Source: Amycolatopsis rubida (GTDB lineage Bacteria; Actinomycetota; Actinomycetes; Mycobacteriales; Pseudonocardiaceae). From it: a DNA stretch of 64,000 bases. The stretch is from NCBI RefSeq assembly GCF_900115345.1, contig NZ_FOWC01000003.1, positions 310,001 through 374,000 of the forward strand, read 5' to 3'. Below are positions 42,910 through 50,942 of this stretch, one piece after another (positions within the stretch are counted from its first letter, which is position 1; each line of letters begins with the position of its first letter). A program made the position numbers and the translations under genes. The notes below the pieces were generated by a model. The model did no database searches, was not told the origin of the DNA, and saw nothing but the letters and a program-made list of their open reading frames with translations.

Positions 42910-43883
42910 TGGCCCGCCGACGCATTGCGCTTGTCTCGACCGGCGTCCTTTGCCTGTGCGGGGTATCGGTGACTGGCCTGCCGTCACCGGCCCTGGCCGA
43001 CCCGCCGCCGTCGAGCAACGACGATGGCCAGGTCATCGTCGTTCCGGGAGACGTGTCCGGTCTGGTCGCGCCGCCGCACATCGACATGCGGGCGTTGGAT
43101 CAACGGGGCCAAGCACCTGTGCGGCCTGGCGGTCCCGGGAAGAAGCCGGCCGGTGCCAGCGGCCAAGATCAGCAGGCCGCGACGGGCTCCGGTAATTCTG
43201 CGAATGCGCCGAGCGGGCTTCCGCCAGGTTGTTTTGTGGGCGGCTTCGGTGCAGGTGGTGCTCCGGGCGCTGGCCGTCCAGGTGGCAGTGCGTTCGGAGT
43301 GCGGTGTCTCCCGCCGCTTCCCGCGAACAATGCGCCGGTGCCGCCCGGTGGCGCGCCTGCGCCCCCGCCGTTGCCGACTCCGGCGCAGTTGGCGGCGCAG
43401 GCGTTCGAGCAATTGCGGCTTCCCTTGCCAGTGCCGCGGCATTCACCGGATGTGCATTTGCCGGACGGGTGGGACGCGACGATCGTCGGCGAGAACACCT
43501 GGGTGTGGACTGATCGCGCGGTATGGCATCCGGCGGTGCGGCGAGTTCAGGTCGGACCGGTGTGGGCGGAGGTGACCGCGACTCCGACGGGCATGACGTT
43601 CAACTCGGGCACTGGCGGATCGACGTCGTGTTCGGGGCCGGGCACGCCATATGACCGTTCCTACGGTCTGCACGCCGCGAGTCCGGATTGCGGGTTCGTC
43701 TACACCCGCAGCTCGGTTGGACGGTCGGGTGACCAAGCCCGCGCGGAGTGGGCGATCCAGTGGTCGGTCAGCTGGGTCGGGTCGGACGGAACCGCTGATG
43801 TCGACGGGGAATTCCCGCAGATGCAGTCAAGGGCCGGCGCCAGCTTCGCGGTCGCCGAGGTACAGGCTTTGCGCGCGAAGTAG
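42909..43883 (+). CDS. Secreted Pro/Gly-rich protein of the Tad operon
   Basis: 324 aa from ATG 42909 (overlapping TGATG), with an alternative ATG 6 bp upstream. A signal peptide, RRRIALVSTGVLCLCGVSVTGLPSPALA, ends before DPPPSS. Residues about 60-160 are Gly/Pro/Ala-rich and flexible. The C-terminal domain (DVHLPDGWDATIVGENTWVWTDRAVWHPAVRRVQVGPVWAEVTATPTGMTFN and FVYTRSSV) is beta-rich with several Trp and paired Cys (CSGPGTPYDRSY, SPDCGF). Similar ATIVGENTWVWTDxxxW domains occur in secreted proteins of actinobacterial Tad or conjugation loci. It probably acts outside the membrane as an assembly or adhesion component. Confidence 0.65.
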   Translation: MARRRIALVSTGVLCLCGVSVTGLPSPALADPPPSSNDDGQVIVVPGDVSGLVAPPHIDMRALDQRGQAPVRPGGPGKKPAGASGQDQQAATGSGNSANAPSGLPPGCFVGGFGAGGAPGAGRPGGSAFGVRCLPPLPANNAPVPPGGAPAPPPLPTPAQLAAQAFEQLRLPLPVPRHSPDVHLPDGWDATIVGENTWVWTDRAVWHPAVRRVQVGPVWAEVTATPTGMTFNSGTGGSTSCSGPGTPYDRSYGLHAASPDCGFVYTRSSVGRSGDQARAEWAIQWSVSWVGSDGTADVDGEFPQMQSRAGASFAVAEVQALRAK

Positions 43884-43956
43884 CGCAGGGAATTCGACAG
43901 ACAAATAGCTGCATACAAGAAAGTCGCACTTCCGGAAATGAGTAAGGAGTTTCCCG

Positions 43957-44655
43957 GTGGGTACTGCTCTGTCTTTTTCACGGCCGCGCCAAGCGCGTGC
44001 TGACGACTCGGCGCTCCATGAGCGGCGTCGGGACGGTGGCGAGCCGCGGGTGCCGCGGCGGCGGAGGTGGTGGCTGCTCGGCATCGCGGTCGTGCTGGCA
44101 GCCGGGGCCGCCTCCGGCAACTACGTCCTGATCGCGGGCCAGGACGAACGGGTCGACGTCGTGGTGCTGACGCGGGATGTGGGCTGGGGTCAGCGGATCG
44201 GCGACGGGGATCTTGGCATCGCGAAAGCGGTTCCAGACCAGGGACTGTCCGCGATTCCCGCCGCTGACCGCGCGGGCGTCGTCGGTCAGGTCGCACGCTC
44301 TGCGTTGCCCGCCGGCAGCGTGCTCGCGCCTCGCCAGCTCTCTGCGCAGCCGGTTCCTGGCCCCGGTGAACGCCTGGTCGGGCTCGTGGTGAAACCGGGG
44401 CACCTGCCCGCCCGCGGCCTGTTGCCCGGCGATCTGGTCCAAGTCAGTCCAGTCGCGGGAGGAACCGGGGCAGACCTCGGGCAGCCGTCGGTGAGCGTTT
44501 CCGGGCCGTTCGACGCACGTGTGGTGGGCACCGGTCCGCCGGACTCGACCGGCGCGGTCACGGTCGATGTTGTCGTCGGCGCGGATGCCGCGTCCGCAGC
44601 GACCGGCGCTGCTGCGGGTCAGGTTGTTGTGGTCCAGCTCGGGCCGGGCTCGTAG
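43957..44655 (+). CDS. SAF-domain protein, RcpC/CpaB-like
   Basis: A 232-aa protein with GTG start and an AAGGAG ribosome binding site. One transmembrane helix (WWLLGIAVVLAAGAASGNYVLIAG) follows a basic RRRRR stretch. The SAF domain reads VDVVVLTRDVGWGQRIGDGDLGIAKAVPDQGL, with SALPAGSVLAPRQLS and a second strand-rich part (LVGLVVKPGHLPARGLLPGDLVQVSPV). This is the layout of CpaB/RcpC proteins, which span the periplasm or cell wall in Tad pilus systems. It follows the secreted protein after a 73-bp gap and precedes the CpaE-like ATPase gene. Confidence 0.82.
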   Translation: MGTALSFSRPRQARADDSALHERRRDGGEPRVPRRRRWWLLGIAVVLAAGAASGNYVLIAGQDERVDVVVLTRDVGWGQRIGDGDLGIAKAVPDQGLSAIPAADRAGVVGQVARSALPAGSVLAPRQLSAQPVPGPGERLVGLVVKPGHLPARGLLPGDLVQVSPVAGGTGADLGQPSVSVSGPFDARVVGTGPPDSTGAVTVDVVVGADAASAATGAAAGQVVVVQLGPGS

Positions 44656-44685
44656 GAAGCGACTTCGTCTGGGAAGGAGGTGAGG

Positions 44686-45522
44686 GTGTTGGCGATGATC
44701 ACGATCGTCTCGGGCAAGGGATCGCCCGGCGGGACAACGACGTTGGCCGCGCTGGCGGCAGTGTGGCCTGCGCCGGTGCTGCTGGCCGACTGCGACCCGG
44801 CTGGGGGCGACCTCGCGCCAGGCTGGCTGGGCCAGTGGCTCGTGGCCGGCACGATCCGCGCCGATCGCGGGGTGCTGTCGCACGCGACAGCGACGCGCCA
44901 CGCGACGACGGGAGACCCAGGTGCGCTGATTGAGCACGTCCAGCCGGTGCCGCCCGCACCGCACGTGGGCTTGCTCGTGGGGTTGATGTCGCCGGGCCAG
45001 CACTCCGCGATCAGCGCTGCCGGGTGGACACGGTTGACCGCGTCGCTGGCCGCGTTCCGAACCGCGGCCGGGCGTCCCGCAGACGCTTTGGTCGATGTCG
45101 GCCGCTTCGGCGCGGCCACACCGTGGCCGTTGCTATTGGCCGCCGACGTGGTGCTGGTGGCGGTCCGCCCCACCCAGCGGCATGTGCTGGCCGCGCGCCC
45201 GGTGCTGGCCGAACTCGCCGAACGGATCGTGCCTGAGCGGCTCGGCCTGGCGGTGTGCGCGACGTCGCCTGTGGGCACCCACGAAGTTCGCGCCGCACTG
45301 GGCTGGGATATCGGTGTGGAAATGCCGGTCGACGGCCGGACTGCCGCAGTGCTCTCCGACGGGAATGACGCAGGCGCTGTTCCGGGCCGGTCCCCATTGC
45401 TGCGCGCTGCACGCCGGGCCGCGCGTCGGCTGCACGGTACGCACCACAACTACACGCCCGCCGAATTGCGTGTCCCGGCACCGCGTGTGTCTGCTGGCGT
45501 ATTGACCGGAGGACTGCGATGA
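44686..45522 (+). CDS. CpaE/MinD-like ATPase with deviant Walker A
   Basis: A 278-aa protein. The GTG at 44686 lies 5 nt after AAGGAGG; alternative starts at 44689 and 44695 are less well spaced. The P-loop is VSGKGSPGGTTTLAALA: it keeps the early signature Lys but lacks the usual GKT Lys, the variant seen in actinobacterial proteins of this type. ADCDPAGGDLAPGW provides the second motif, and DALVDVGRFG the third. CpaE-like proteins position Tad pilus assembly at the membrane. The stop overlaps cpaF by 4 bp (ATGA). Confidence 0.8.
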   Translation: MLAMITIVSGKGSPGGTTTLAALAAVWPAPVLLADCDPAGGDLAPGWLGQWLVAGTIRADRGVLSHATATRHATTGDPGALIEHVQPVPPAPHVGLLVGLMSPGQHSAISAAGWTRLTASLAAFRTAAGRPADALVDVGRFGAATPWPLLLAADVVLVAVRPTQRHVLAARPVLAELAERIVPERLGLAVCATSPVGTHEVRAALGWDIGVEMPVDGRTAAVLSDGNDAGAVPGRSPLLRAARRAARRLHGTHHNYTPAELRVPAPRVSAGVLTGGLR

Positions 45523-47006
45523 CATTGCCTCACAACGGATATCGTCTGCCCAACGACCCCGCCGATTACCCGATTGCGGTGCCGCCGGCACGCGGACTGC
45601 CGACGAACCCCACGCTGGCGGGGCGACCGGACTCCCACGCCGTCCGGGCGATCCGGGAATCGGTCGCGGCCCGGCTGGAGCGAGTCGCGGCCGGGGAGGC
45701 TCACCTGGACGGGCCTTTGTCGGCAGAAGAGCAACAAGCCCGGCTGCGCGCGTACGCGGCCGAGGAAGTTGCTGCCTGGGTTGTGCACCGAGCTGCCGAC
45801 GGGCAACTGCCGCTGTCCGTTGAGGACGAATGCCGGTTGACCCGGGCGGTAGTGGCCGCGTTGTCCGGGCTGGGCGCGCTGGAGGAGCTTCTGGAGCGCG
45901 ATGATGTGGAGAACATCCATGTGCACGGTTGCGACCGCGTTCTGCTGGAGCTGGCCGACGGGTCGATCGAGCGATGGCCGTACCCGGTGGCCGACACCGA
46001 CGCCGATCTGGTGGAAATGCTGGCCGCGATGTTTGCCCGCCAGGGCCAGACCGGTCGCGAGTTCAACGCCGGCCGTCCGTTGGGGAACCTCCGCATCGGC
46101 GCTGGCGGCCCGCTGGGCGCTCGGGTCGCGGCCGTGATCGAGGTCAGCGACCGGCCGCGGGTGGCGATCCGGCGTCATCGCCTGGTCGACGTCGCGCTCG
46201 ATGGCCTCGTGGCCAACGGCACCCTCGACATCCCGGTTGCCTCGTTCCTGCGGGCGGCGGTGCTCGCTGGCTGCAACATCATCGTTTCCGGCGGGCCGGC
46301 TGCCGGGAAGACCACCCTGCTGCGCGCGTTGTGCGCCGAGATCCCGGATGGCGAACACGTCGTGACCGTCGAGGAGGAGTACGAACTCGGCCTCCACACC
46401 GGCTCTCGGCTTCTGGTGACGCCGTTGGAAGCTCGGCCGGCGAACTCGGAAGGGATCGGCGAAATCACTCTTGACGATTTGCTCAAGCAGACCTTGCGCC
46501 ACTCGCCGAGCCGGGTGATCGTCGGGGAAGTCCGTGCCGGAGAGGTCACGGCGATGTTGCGTGCGCTGGGCAACGGCGCGACCGGCGGGATGTGCACCTT
46601 GCACGCGACCAGCGCGTCCGCGGTGTTCGACCGGATCGGCGCGCTCGGGCAACTGGCCGATCCGCCGCTGGCGATCCAAGCCGCCCACCAATGGACCGCC
46701 TCGGCGATCGACCTGGTCGTGCACGTCGCCCGCACCGACCACGCCCACCTCGGCGCACACCGTCGGCAGCGGTACGTCTCCGAGATCATCGAGGTCGGCC
46801 CGGTCGGCGATTCCGGCCGTCCGGACACGACGAGGATCTTCGCGCCACGCGCGGCCGACGGCCGCGCGGTGCCCGAGTACGCACCCAGCCTTGATCTGCT
46901 GGAGCGTCTGGAGCGGCACGGCTTCGACCGCGTCCGCCTCGACGCCGCCGATCCGCAGGCAGGCACCGGAAATGTCACCGGTTTTCCGGCTGGAGGTCGG
47001 CGATGA
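45519..47006 (+). CDS. cpaF: CpaF/TadA secretion ATPase
   Basis: A 495-aa cytoplasmic ATPase that powers assembly of the Tad pilus. The N-terminal domain (ENIHVHGCDRVLLELADG, FNAGRPLGNLRIG, RHRLVDVALDGL) precedes Walker A, IIVSGGPAAGKTTLLRAL near residue 256. The Asp box, Walker B PSRVIVGEVRAGEVTAMLRALGNG near 331 and His box GGMCTLHATSASAVFDRI near 358 are all conserved. It overlaps the neighbours on both sides by 4 bp, so it is translated within a tightly coupled cassette with tadB and tadC. Confidence 0.92.
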   Translation: MTLPHNGYRLPNDPADYPIAVPPARGLPTNPTLAGRPDSHAVRAIRESVAARLERVAAGEAHLDGPLSAEEQQARLRAYAAEEVAAWVVHRAADGQLPLSVEDECRLTRAVVAALSGLGALEELLERDDVENIHVHGCDRVLLELADGSIERWPYPVADTDADLVEMLAAMFARQGQTGREFNAGRPLGNLRIGAGGPLGARVAAVIEVSDRPRVAIRRHRLVDVALDGLVANGTLDIPVASFLRAAVLAGCNIIVSGGPAAGKTTLLRALCAEIPDGEHVVTVEEEYELGLHTGSRLLVTPLEARPANSEGIGEITLDDLLKQTLRHSPSRVIVGEVRAGEVTAMLRALGNGATGGMCTLHATSASAVFDRIGALGQLADPPLAIQAAHQWTASAIDLVVHVARTDHAHLGAHRRQRYVSEIIEVGPVGDSGRPDTTRIFAPRAADGRAVPEYAPSLDLLERLERHGFDRVRLDAADPQAGTGNVTGFPAGGRR

Positions 47007-47932
47007 CGAGCATGTGGCCGGGTCTGCTCGGCGTGGTCGCGGTGCTGGCGCTCGCCTGCGCAGGCGTGGCGTTTGTCCCTCCCGCTCAGGTAGCGGCAAC
47101 CAGGGCCCGAGGCTCGGCTCGGCAGCGGCTGCGCAGGTGGCGGTCTGTCGCGGAGCGGCTGCCGGTGCGGCGAGTCGCTGTAGCGGTTGCCGCGGGCGTG
47201 GCGGTGTGGTGGGCGACCGGGTGGCCGGTCGCGGCGGTGGTGGCCGTCGCCGGGGCGGTGACCGTTCCGGTTCTGGCGCGCGGGCACGACGCGCAGCGGC
47301 TGATCGCCCGTTTGGACGCGTTGGCCAGCTGGGTGCGGCGCCTGGCCGACGTGCTGGCGTCCGGCGCGGGCGGATTGGAACAGGCGATCACCAGCTCGGC
47401 CCGCACCGCCCCCGACGCCCTGGCTGCGGAGGTCGAAACGCTCGCGGTGCGGCTGCGCACCCGCGGCCTGGAAACCGCGCTGCGCGCGTTCGCCGAGGAC
47501 GTGGGCGACGAGGCCGCCGATGAGGTCGTCCTCGCCCTGATCCTGCGCGCTCGCGCGGGAGGGCGCGGCCTGGTCGACGTTCTCGACGCGAAAGCCACCG
47601 CCCTGGAACGGGAGGTCGTCGCTCGCCGGGACATCGAAGCCGACCGTGCGAAACCGCGCACCGATGTGCGCACGATCCTGGCCATCACCGTGGTCCTGCT
47701 GGTCGGGCTGGTCCTGTTCGCGCGGGAATTCCTCTCGCCCTTCGACGGGGCGTTGGGCCAGATGGTGATGGTCGGGATTGGCGGTTTGCTTGGCGCGGCG
47801 GGATGGTGGATGCACACCCTGACCAGGACTCGTCGCCCCGCACGCCTCCTCGGCGATGCGTCGCGCATCCCCGTCGGTGCGTCGGCCGCGAAGCGCACGG
47901 CAGCCCAGCCTGATGCGGAGGCGCTGCGATGA
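47003..47932 (+). CDS. tadB: TadB-like inner-membrane platform protein
   Basis: A 309-aa protein of the type II secretion F-domain family. There is one N-terminal helix pair, then the cytoplasmic helical region LDALASWVRRLADVLASGAGGLEQAITSSARTAPDALAAEVETLAVRLRTRG, then two C-terminal transmembrane helices (VRTILAITVVLLVGLVLFARE and MVMVGIGGLLGAAGWWM). With TadC it forms the inner-membrane platform above the CpaF motor. It overlaps cpaF and tadC by 4 bp each. The C-terminal tail is basic and Ala-rich. Confidence 0.85.
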   Translation: MTSMWPGLLGVVAVLALACAGVAFVPPAQVAATRARGSARQRLRRWRSVAERLPVRRVAVAVAAGVAVWWATGWPVAAVVAVAGAVTVPVLARGHDAQRLIARLDALASWVRRLADVLASGAGGLEQAITSSARTAPDALAAEVETLAVRLRTRGLETALRAFAEDVGDEAADEVVLALILRARAGGRGLVDVLDAKATALEREVVARRDIEADRAKPRTDVRTILAITVVLLVGLVLFAREFLSPFDGALGQMVMVGIGGLLGAAGWWMHTLTRTRRPARLLGDASRIPVGASAAKRTAAQPDAEALR

Positions 47933-48834
47933 GCCCCGGGACTGCCGCTGCTGTTGTCGGTGCGGTAGCGGGATTGTCGCTGGTGTGCGTGATTCTGGCG
48001 CTGGTGCGTCCGGCCCCGGTCAACCTCGCCGCTGCGGTGGCGGAACTGGACGACCGCGCCGCGCGCCGCACAGATCCTGCGCTCCCGAGCGGTCGCTGGT
48101 CTGCTCGATTGCGCCGCATGGCCGTGTTCTCGGCGCGGTCGTCAAACCGCTGGTGGGGCATCCCGGCGGACGACCTCGATGTGCTCGGCCAGACCGCCGA
48201 GCGCTACCTCGTTCGTCGCCTGGCGTGGGCCGGTGGTGCCGCCGCCACGGTGCTGGCGGTGGCGGGAATGGCGTGGTTCGGCGGCATTGGCTTGTCCGGC
48301 ACGGCGGTTGTGCTGGTCGTGCTCGCCGCCGCTGTCGGCGGATCGGTCGTGCCGGTTCTGGCTGTGCGGGAGGACGCCGATCGGGCGCGCGACGAATTCC
48401 GCCGTGCCACCGCCGCCTATCTGGATCTGGTGGCCCAGGAACGGGCGACCGGACGCGCTCCGAGCCAGGCGCTCGGAGAAGCCGCTGCCGTCGCTGATTC
48501 CTGGACGTTCACACGGATCAGCCGAACGCTCGGCCGAGCGATGCGGGCCGGGCACACCTCGTGGGAAGCCTTGTCCCGGCTGGGCAAACGAATGGGCGTG
48601 GTCGAACTCGCAGACCTGGCCGACATTCTGGCCACGGCCGCCGACGGAGCCGCGATCTACAGCACGCTGATCGCGAAAGCGGCTGCATTGCGCTCCGCCG
48701 CGCTCGCTGCGGACAAGGCCGACGCCAACTCCCGCTCACAGCGGCTCGCGCTCCCCGTTGCCGTCCTGCTGGTCGCGTTTCTCCTGATGGCCATGTATCC
48801 GGCGCTGATTCGCCTGCTGACCGGAAGCGGCTAG
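47929..48834 (+). CDS. tadC: TadC-like inner-membrane platform protein
   Basis: A 301-aa F-domain protein. The N-terminal helix (GTAAAVVGAVAGLSLVCVILALVRP) and a central hydrophobic pair (GGAAATVLAVAGMAWFGGIGLSGTAVVLVVLAAAVGG) precede the cytoplasmic four-helix region (FRRATAAYLDLVAQERATGRAPSQALGEAAAVADSW, MGVVELADLADILATAADGAAIYSTL). A C-terminal helix (RLALPVAVLLVAFLLMAMYPALI) ends the chain. It acts with TadB in the pilus platform. The start overlaps the tadB stop. A 64-bp gap follows before the first small pilin-like gene. Confidence 0.85.
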   Translation: MSPGTAAAVVGAVAGLSLVCVILALVRPAPVNLAAAVAELDDRAARRTDPALPSGRWSARLRRMAVFSARSSNRWWGIPADDLDVLGQTAERYLVRRLAWAGGAAATVLAVAGMAWFGGIGLSGTAVVLVVLAAAVGGSVVPVLAVREDADRARDEFRRATAAYLDLVAQERATGRAPSQALGEAAAVADSWTFTRISRTLGRAMRAGHTSWEALSRLGKRMGVVELADLADILATAADGAAIYSTLIAKAAALRSAALAADKADANSRSQRLALPVAVLLVAFLLMAMYPALIRLLTGSG

Positions 48835-48898
48835 CCCAACGGCCGGAAACCGTTGCAGCGCAACCTACTACCTCGTCGCAGCAAGGAGTTGACCACCC

Positions 48899-49156
48899 AT
48901 GATGCAGATTCTGGACCACCGTCTCGCCGCCGCGCGGCACTGTGCAGCACGGCTCACGCTCACGGTCGGCCGTGTCGTGCTGCTTCTGTTCGCCGCGGTC
49001 GCGGCCCGTTGGGAGCGGGTTCGTGCTTCCGGCGATCGTGGGTCGGAGAGCGTGGACAAGGCCGTCCTCGTCGCCATCGGACTCGCGGTGGCCATCGGCC
49101 TCGCCTTCGCGATCCGGGCCGTAGTGGAGGAATTCCAAGGCCAGATCAAGAAATGA
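48899..49156 (+). CDS. Flp-type pilin candidate (85 aa)
   Basis: ATG 48899, with a second ATG at 48902; AGCAAGGAG lies upstream. The chain contains a hydrophobic stretch at 20-38, then the motif GDRGSESVDKAVLVAIGLAVAIGLAFAIRAVVEEF. The G48-S49 junction followed by a 22-residue hydrophobic helix is the class III prepilin layout, with Asp53 at +5 where Glu is canonical. The short charged C-terminus (FQGQIKK) is like Flp pilins. It is the best candidate for the major pilin because it directly follows tadC and is very short. The unusual N-terminal hydrophobic segment could instead make it a small membrane protein. Confidence 0.65.
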   Translation: MMQILDHRLAAARHCAARLTLTVGRVVLLLFAAVAARWERVRASGDRGSESVDKAVLVAIGLAVAIGLAFAIRAVVEEFQGQIKK

Positions 49157-49178
49157 CACGAAGGAGGCAGAACCCAAG

Positions 49179-49613
49179 ATGGCTACCAGCGAGGAAATCG
49201 AACTCCGGGTCGAATCGGAAGACTCAGCCCGCAGCGCCAAGCGATCCGTCGCTGCGAAGCGAATCGGCGAGCTAGCCGAACGCCGCGCCGCGATCGCCGG
49301 AGAACTGGACGACGTCGAACGAGAACTGGGTGAGGTTCTCGTCGACTCCAGCGCTGTCATCGAGATCGGCGAACTCGCGCGGTTCACCGACGTTGATGCC
49401 GCCGACCTCACCCGATGGCGGGAGAACCAGCTGAAGAGCCAAAAGACCGGGCGTGCCAAGCGAAAGAAGCCAACCCGCGCGTCCGGCCCCAGCGGTGCCC
49501 CGCAGCAGAAACCCGCCGCGCTTCGCGCACCGAGCACCGATAAGGCCGTTGTGCCAGAGGAATCTCCTCGCGTGCGGGACGCCGCCGCAAAGACGCCGGC
49601 GGGAGTTTCTTGA
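49179..49613 (+). CDS. Small coiled-coil protein of the Tad operon (144 aa)
   Basis: ATG 49179, preceded by GAAGGAGG. The N-terminal 75 residues form a charged helix/coiled coil (SARSAKRSVAAKRIGELAERRAAIAGELDDVERELGEVLVDSS), followed by IEIGELARFTDVDAADLTRWRENQ, which looks like a small HTH. The C-terminus is basic and Pro/Ala-rich. It is soluble with no signal peptide. Its position between the pilin-like and TadE-like genes suggests a regulatory or assembly factor. The stop overlaps the next start (TGATG). Confidence 0.6.
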   Translation: MATSEEIELRVESEDSARSAKRSVAAKRIGELAERRAAIAGELDDVERELGEVLVDSSAVIEIGELARFTDVDAADLTRWRENQLKSQKTGRAKRKKPTRASGPSGAPQQKPAALRAPSTDKAVVPEESPRVRDAAAKTPAGVS

Positions 49614-50089
49614 TGCTGCTCAAACGACAGAGCCTGACTGCGGACCGTGCCGCACTGACCCGGCCGAGGACCTTCAACTGCGCGAGAACCGGTGCCGACC
49701 GCGGATCGGAGTCGGTAGGGCTGGCGGTGCTGTTCCCGGTCGTGCTGGTGCTGATCCTCTCGGCGGTGCAAGGAGGCCTGTGGTGGCACGCACGCGCCGT
49801 CGCAGCCCAGTCCGCTCAGGCCGGTGTCGATGCCGGACGTCCGATCGGTGGCACGAACACCACCGCAGCCGCGGCCGCCCGGTCGTTCGCCACCCGCGCC
49901 GGGCACGGGGTGCTCACCGGCCCCCAGGTCCGGGCCGCGGTCACCGCGGACACCGTCCAGGTCGAGGTGTCCGGGACCGCTGTCCGGCTGGTGCCGATTC
50001 CCGGCCTGGATATTCGGGTGACAGCGTCCGCACGTGCCGCGAAAGAGCGTTTCACCGTGCCCGCTCGGGCCGCAGGAAGCAGTTCATGA
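49613..50089 (+). CDS. TadE-like minor pilin/assembly protein (158 aa)
   Basis: The start at 49613 is coupled by TGATG. After a polar leader of 31 residues comes GADRGSESVGLAVLFPVVLVLILSAVQGGLWWHARAVAAQSAQAG, the TadE pattern: a short leader, a Gly-Ser junction at 31-32, one hydrophobic helix and an amphipathic helix rich in Ala/Gln. The rest is a small beta domain (VRAAVTADTVQVEVSGTAVRLVPIPGLDIRVTASARA). It is probably a minor pilin or pilus-base protein processed by the operon's prepilin peptidase. Position +5 is Gly rather than Glu. It overlaps the next gene by 4 bp. Confidence 0.78.
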   Translation: MLLKRQSLTADRAALTRPRTFNCARTGADRGSESVGLAVLFPVVLVLILSAVQGGLWWHARAVAAQSAQAGVDAGRPIGGTNTTAAAAARSFATRAGHGVLTGPQVRAAVTADTVQVEVSGTAVRLVPIPGLDIRVTASARAAKERFTVPARAAGSSS

Positions 50090-50532
50090 ATCCTCCGACC
50101 CGAGCCAGCCGCGGTCTGCTCTGGAGTGACACAGGCTCCATCAGCGTCGAGGCCGCTGTCCTCGTGCCTGTCGTGCTGTTCGTGGGGTTGCTGATCGTCG
50201 CCGGTGCCCGGGTCGGCTCAGCACAGCAAGCGGTCGACAACGCCGCCAGCGCCGCAGCGAGAGCCGCGTCGATCGCCCGCAGCCCGGCGGCCGCGCAGCA
50301 CGCCGGCACCCGCGTCGCCCGCGAACGGCTCGCTCGCGAAGGCATGTCCTGCCAGGAGTCCAGTGTCTCGGTGGATGCCCGCCAGATCGCCCTCGGCCGC
50401 GCCGGACAAGTCCGGGCCACAGTCGAGTGCCGTGTCGCTCTCAGCGACCTCGGCCTCCCCATCCCCGAAGGAACACGCACGATCACCGGCAGCTTCACCA
50501 GTTTCGCTGACCCGTACCGAGGTATCCCATGA
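50086..50532 (+). CDS. TadE-like pilus protein with canonical Glu+5 (148 aa)
   Basis: The start overlaps the previous stop (ATGA). The 17-residue leader ends at Gly17, followed by SISVEAAVLVPVVLFVGLLIVAGARVGSAQQAVDNAASAAARAASIARS. Counting from Ser18 as +1, Glu22 is at +5, exactly the conserved glutamate of type IV prepilins. The C-terminus has two Cys (MSCQESS, VECRVAL) that could form a disulfide outside the membrane. This is the best preserved of the four GSxSV proteins and a strong substrate candidate for the prepilin peptidase at 41465. Confidence 0.8.
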   Translation: MNPPTRASRGLLWSDTGSISVEAAVLVPVVLFVGLLIVAGARVGSAQQAVDNAASAAARAASIARSPAAAQHAGTRVARERLAREGMSCQESSVSVDARQIALGRAGQVRATVECRVALSDLGLPIPEGTRTITGSFTSFADPYRGIP

Positions 50533-50942
50533 TCTGTCGAAAAGCACCGCAGGATGCCGGGTCGGTCAGCGTCATGGTCGCGGTTCTAGTACCCGCTCTG
50601 CTGCTTGTTTTCGCTTTGGTGGTCGATGGTTCCGCGCGGCTGCGCGCGATCGCCCGCGCCGACGCCCTCGCCGCTGAAGGCGCTCGTGCGGCCAACACCG
50701 CCGTGGACACCCGCAGCAGCAGCATCGGGATCGACACCGCGACCGCGGCGCGTACGGCTTCCGGCTACCTTGCCCGCGCTGGGCAAGCAGGGAAGGTCAG
50801 CGTGACCGGGCCCCGCACCGTGGGGGTGACGGTCACGGTCACCGAACCCGCTCCCATCGGATTGTTCGGCCGCAGCATCGAAGCCACCAGCACCGCGGTG
50901 GCCGTCCTGGGCGTCGGCACGCGCGACGGCAACCTGCCATGA
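50529..50942 (+). CDS. TadG/TadE-like pilus protein (137 aa)
   Basis: ATG 50529 overlaps the upstream stop by 4 bp. The very short leader (MICRKAPQDAG) precedes SVSVMVAVLVPALLLVFALVVDGSARLRAIARADALAAEGARAANTAVD. This is the start of TadG-type helicase-like Rv3660c-neighbour proteins of actinobacteria: one helix then an Ala-rich amphipathic stretch. Position +5 is Met. The C-terminal half is a beta-rich domain (VSVTGPRTVGVTVTVTEPAP). It completes the group of small pilus proteins and overlaps the large terminal gene by 4 bp. Confidence 0.75.
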   Translation: MICRKAPQDAGSVSVMVAVLVPALLLVFALVVDGSARLRAIARADALAAEGARAANTAVDTRSSSIGIDTATAARTASGYLARAGQAGKVSVTGPRTVGVTVTVTEPAPIGLFGRSIEATSTAVAVLGVGTRDGNLP

